Source: Acidobacteriaceae bacterium (lineage in GTDB: Bacteria; Acidobacteriota; Terriglobia; Terriglobales; Acidobacteriaceae). From it: a DNA stretch of 7,736 nucleotides. Numbering within the stretch: the stretch's first letter is position 1; each line of letters begins with the position of its first letter. Location of the stretch: contig JASHVU010000044.1 in the NCBI GenBank assembly GCA_030044455.1, forward strand, positions 1 through 7,736, in the 5' to 3' direction. The notes below the pieces were generated by a model. It was not told the origin of the DNA, did not search any database, and saw only the letters and a program-made list of their open reading frames with translations. Below, in pieces: positions 6,239 to 7,736 of this stretch. The translations under genes were made by a program, and so were the position numbers.

Positions 6239-7339
6239 ATGTCCAAAGGCTATGCGCATATCCTTTTGTGGTTGGTTGCAGCCGTTGTTTTTTTGGCCTC
6301 GCTCAGCCGCGCGCAGGACTCGCCTTCCCAATTCGACGATCTGTCTCGACAGGCAGCCGCGGCCCGCGATCAGCAGAACATTCCCCTCGCCACCGAACTC
6401 TACGGCAAGGCGCTTGAGCTCAATCCCAATTGGGCCGAGGGCTGGTGGAACCTGGGCCTGATCGACTACACCGTCAAACAGTATCCGCAAGCCATTGACG
6501 CGTTCAATCATCTGCTCAAGCTCGACCCCCACGCGGTTCCGGCTCTGGCCATTCGTGGATTGAGCGAGTTTGATACCGGCGACTATGACGGCTCGCTCAA
6601 AGATCTTGAAATGGCAATTCAGCACGGAGCGGCCAATGACAAGGACCACGAACAGATTCTTCGCTATCACCTGGGTTTGCTGCTCACCCGCGCGGGCCGG
6701 TATTGGGATGCGCTCTCGCAATACCGGTCTCTGGCCGGCGAGCACTTTGATTCACCTGAGTTCGAGGTTGCCGTTGGCCTGGTTGGAATGCGGCTCCCAA
6801 GCCTGCCCTCGGAATTGAACACTCACGATAGCGAGCTCGCCGGAGCCTTGGGAAGGGCTGCTTACGCATTCCTGGCCGATGACAGCAATGGAGCAGATAC
6901 CCAGTTTAATGACCTGTTTGTGCGCTATCCGAATGCGCCCAATCTGCATTACTTCTACGGGTTTCTGCTCTTTCCCCACGATCGCGACATGGCCGTGGAA
7001 CAGTTCCAGAAAGAAATTGCGATCAATCCATCGAACCAGCTCGCCACCGGTCTGCTCGCCTTCACGCTGATGTATGTTGGCCGCTACAAAGAAGCGCTTC
7101 CGGTGGCAGAACGCGCGTTGGCAGCCGAACCGGGAATGCAGATTGCACAAATTGCTCTTGGCCGCTCGCTGATTGAAACTGGAGACGAACAGCACGGAAT
7201 CGAGATCCTGAACCAGGTAATTGAGCGCGATCCCAAAAACCTTGAGGCGCACATGGGGTTGGCTGCGGCCTACTCTCTGGATGGAAAAAAAGAGGACGCG
7301 TATCGTGAGCGGATGGTCTGTCTTGGCCTGGGCAAGTAG
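6239..7339 (+). CDS. Exported tetratricopeptide-repeat (TPR) protein
   Basis: This 366-residue protein has an N-terminal signal peptide (hydrophobic stretch 8-22, likely cleavage after SRA at 23-25) and is otherwise built of TPR helices that usually serve protein-protein contacts. Recognisable repeats lie at about 33-64 (AATELYGKALELNPN type), 67-97, 101-130, 140-170, 234-264, 268-298, 302-332 and 336-365. The stretch 171-230 is less regular and may hold degenerate repeats. It should act in the periplasm or at the outer membrane. ATG 6239 gives a normal signal peptide, but the only binding site is GAAGG three bases upstream, so the earlier in-frame ATGs 6179 and 6200 cannot be excluded. The next gene starts inside this one and encodes an exported cytochrome, suggesting a shared task such as assembling or docking a redox protein. 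The specific role is unknown. Confidence 0.88.
   Translation: MSKGYAHILLWLVAAVVFLASLSRAQDSPSQFDDLSRQAAAARDQQNIPLATELYGKALELNPNWAEGWWNLGLIDYTVKQYPQAIDAFNHLLKLDPHAVPALAIRGLSEFDTGDYDGSLKDLEMAIQHGAANDKDHEQILRYHLGLLLTRAGRYWDALSQYRSLAGEHFDSPEFEVAVGLVGMRLPSLPSELNTHDSELAGALGRAAYAFLADDSNGADTQFNDLFVRYPNAPNLHYFYGFLLFPHDRDMAVEQFQKEIAINPSNQLATGLLAFTLMYVGRYKEALPVAERALAAEPGMQIAQIALGRSLIETGDEQHGIEILNQVIERDPKNLEAHMGLAAAYSLDGKKEDAYRERMVCLGLGK
7291..7296 (+). promoter_or_regulatory. Ribosome binding site inside the TPR gene, for the cytochrome
   Basis: AGAGGA lies eight bases before GTG 7305 and within the last codons of the TPR gene. It is the best binding site among the three possible starts (7281, 7305, 7359) of the downstream gene. 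Confidence 0.5.
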
Positions 7340-7736
7340 AGTTCGAGACCGAGCGAGGGTGAGGCTTGGCGCACTGGCGGCGCTTGCGATATTGACGCTC
7401 GCTCCAGCGGCTGCCCAGCACGCTGCCGCGCCGTCCCATGCAGTCACCTGCGCAAAGTGCCATCAGCGCGTGACAGATTTCTACGCTCATTCGCCTATGC
7501 GGCATGCCATGGCCGACGAGGGCGCCAATGCCGGCCTTGAGGCACATCCCAACCTGAGCCTGCAGAAGAACGGATACACCTACTCCGTGCAGACCAAAAA
7601 CGGCAAAAGCACGTACACGGTTTCCGATGGAGCAGGTACGATCAGCCTTCCTATCCGCTGGGCCATGGGAGAGCACGCGCAAACGTGGGTTCTTGAGAAG
7701 GACGGTCACTTTTATGAGAGCCTGGTGAGCTTTTAC
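7305..7736 (+). CDS. Exported c-type cytochrome; N-terminal part only
   Basis: The 144 visible residues comprise a signal peptide (hydrophobic 21-33, likely cleavage after PAAA at 34-37), a single haem c attachment motif CAKCH (49-53), and a domain running to SFY at the right edge. The segment TVSDGAGTISLPIRWAMG followed by TWVLEKDGHFYESLVSFY resembles the N-terminal part of acidobacterial multihaem cytochromes, from memory of that family; further CxxCH motifs would be expected past the window edge. The haem iron would be periplasmic, in electron transfer. The start is uncertain: GTG 7305 has the best binding site and overlaps the TPR gene by 35 bp; ATG 7281 would add eight basic residues; GTG 7359 would give a shorter, very typical signal peptide but has no well-spaced binding site. 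Tight overlap suggests co-translation with the TPR protein. Confidence 0.8.
   Translation, partial: MSGWSVLAWASRVRDRARVRLGALAALAILTLAPAAAQHAAAPSHAVTCAKCHQRVTDFYAHSPMRHAMADEGANAGLEAHPNLSLQKNGYTYSVQTKNGKSTYTVSDGAGTISLPIRWAMGEHAQTWVLEKDGHFYESLVSFY

Noticed and set aside
6089..6745. Minus-strand 218-residue open frame opposite the TPR gene
   Set aside because: It is antisense to a gene with clear signal peptide and repeats, and shows no recognisable motif.
7285..7291. A7 run near the end of the TPR gene as a programmed slippage site fusing TPR and cytochrome
   Set aside because: The cytochrome has its own signal peptide and ribosome binding site, and the last TPR helix is complete before the stop, so two proteins are more likely than a fusion.

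Overview
The window looks like part of an Acidobacteriota (Terriglobia-like) chromosome. This is inferred from moderately high GC, a Tat-exported GH29 fucosidase, and a TPR protein next to a c-type cytochrome whose C-terminal part resembles a family I associate with acidobacterial genomes. It was not checked by any search.

Layout. Bases 1-4750 hold a compact minus-strand cluster. In transcription order it encodes an aldo/keto reductase (4750-3707), a zinc-dependent medium-chain dehydrogenase (3646-2588), a FucP-type L-fucose:H+ symporter (2584-1241), a RbsD/FucU-family sugar mutarotase-like protein (1244-720), and the N-terminal 222 residues of a secreted GH29 alpha-L-fucosidase (667 to beyond the left edge). 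The gaps are 60 bp, 3 bp, a 4-bp GTGA overlap, and 52 bp, so this is very probably one operon. A 254-bp divergent region (4751-5004) separates it from a plus-strand LacI-family regulator (5005-6057), the natural candidate for controlling it. That region contains a plausible promoter for the operon, a CG-centred pseudo-palindrome at the predicted start site, and four copies of the hexamer ACTGAA/TTCAGT.

How the genes work together (inferred). The fucosidase releases L-fucose from fucosylated glycans outside the cytoplasm. The symporter imports it with protons, the FucU-like protein speeds interconversion of its anomers, and the two oxidoreductases act on fucose or on products of its breakdown. 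No isomerase, kinase or aldolase of the classical FucI/FucK/FucA pathway is visible, so an oxidative, non-phosphorylated route is possible, but only part of the locus is in view.

Right of the regulator, after a 181-bp gap, lies an unrelated-looking plus-strand pair: an exported TPR protein (6239-7339) and the start of an exported c-type cytochrome (7305 to beyond the right edge), which overlap by 35 bp. I found no rRNA, tRNA, CRISPR array, insertion sequence or convincing intrinsic terminator.
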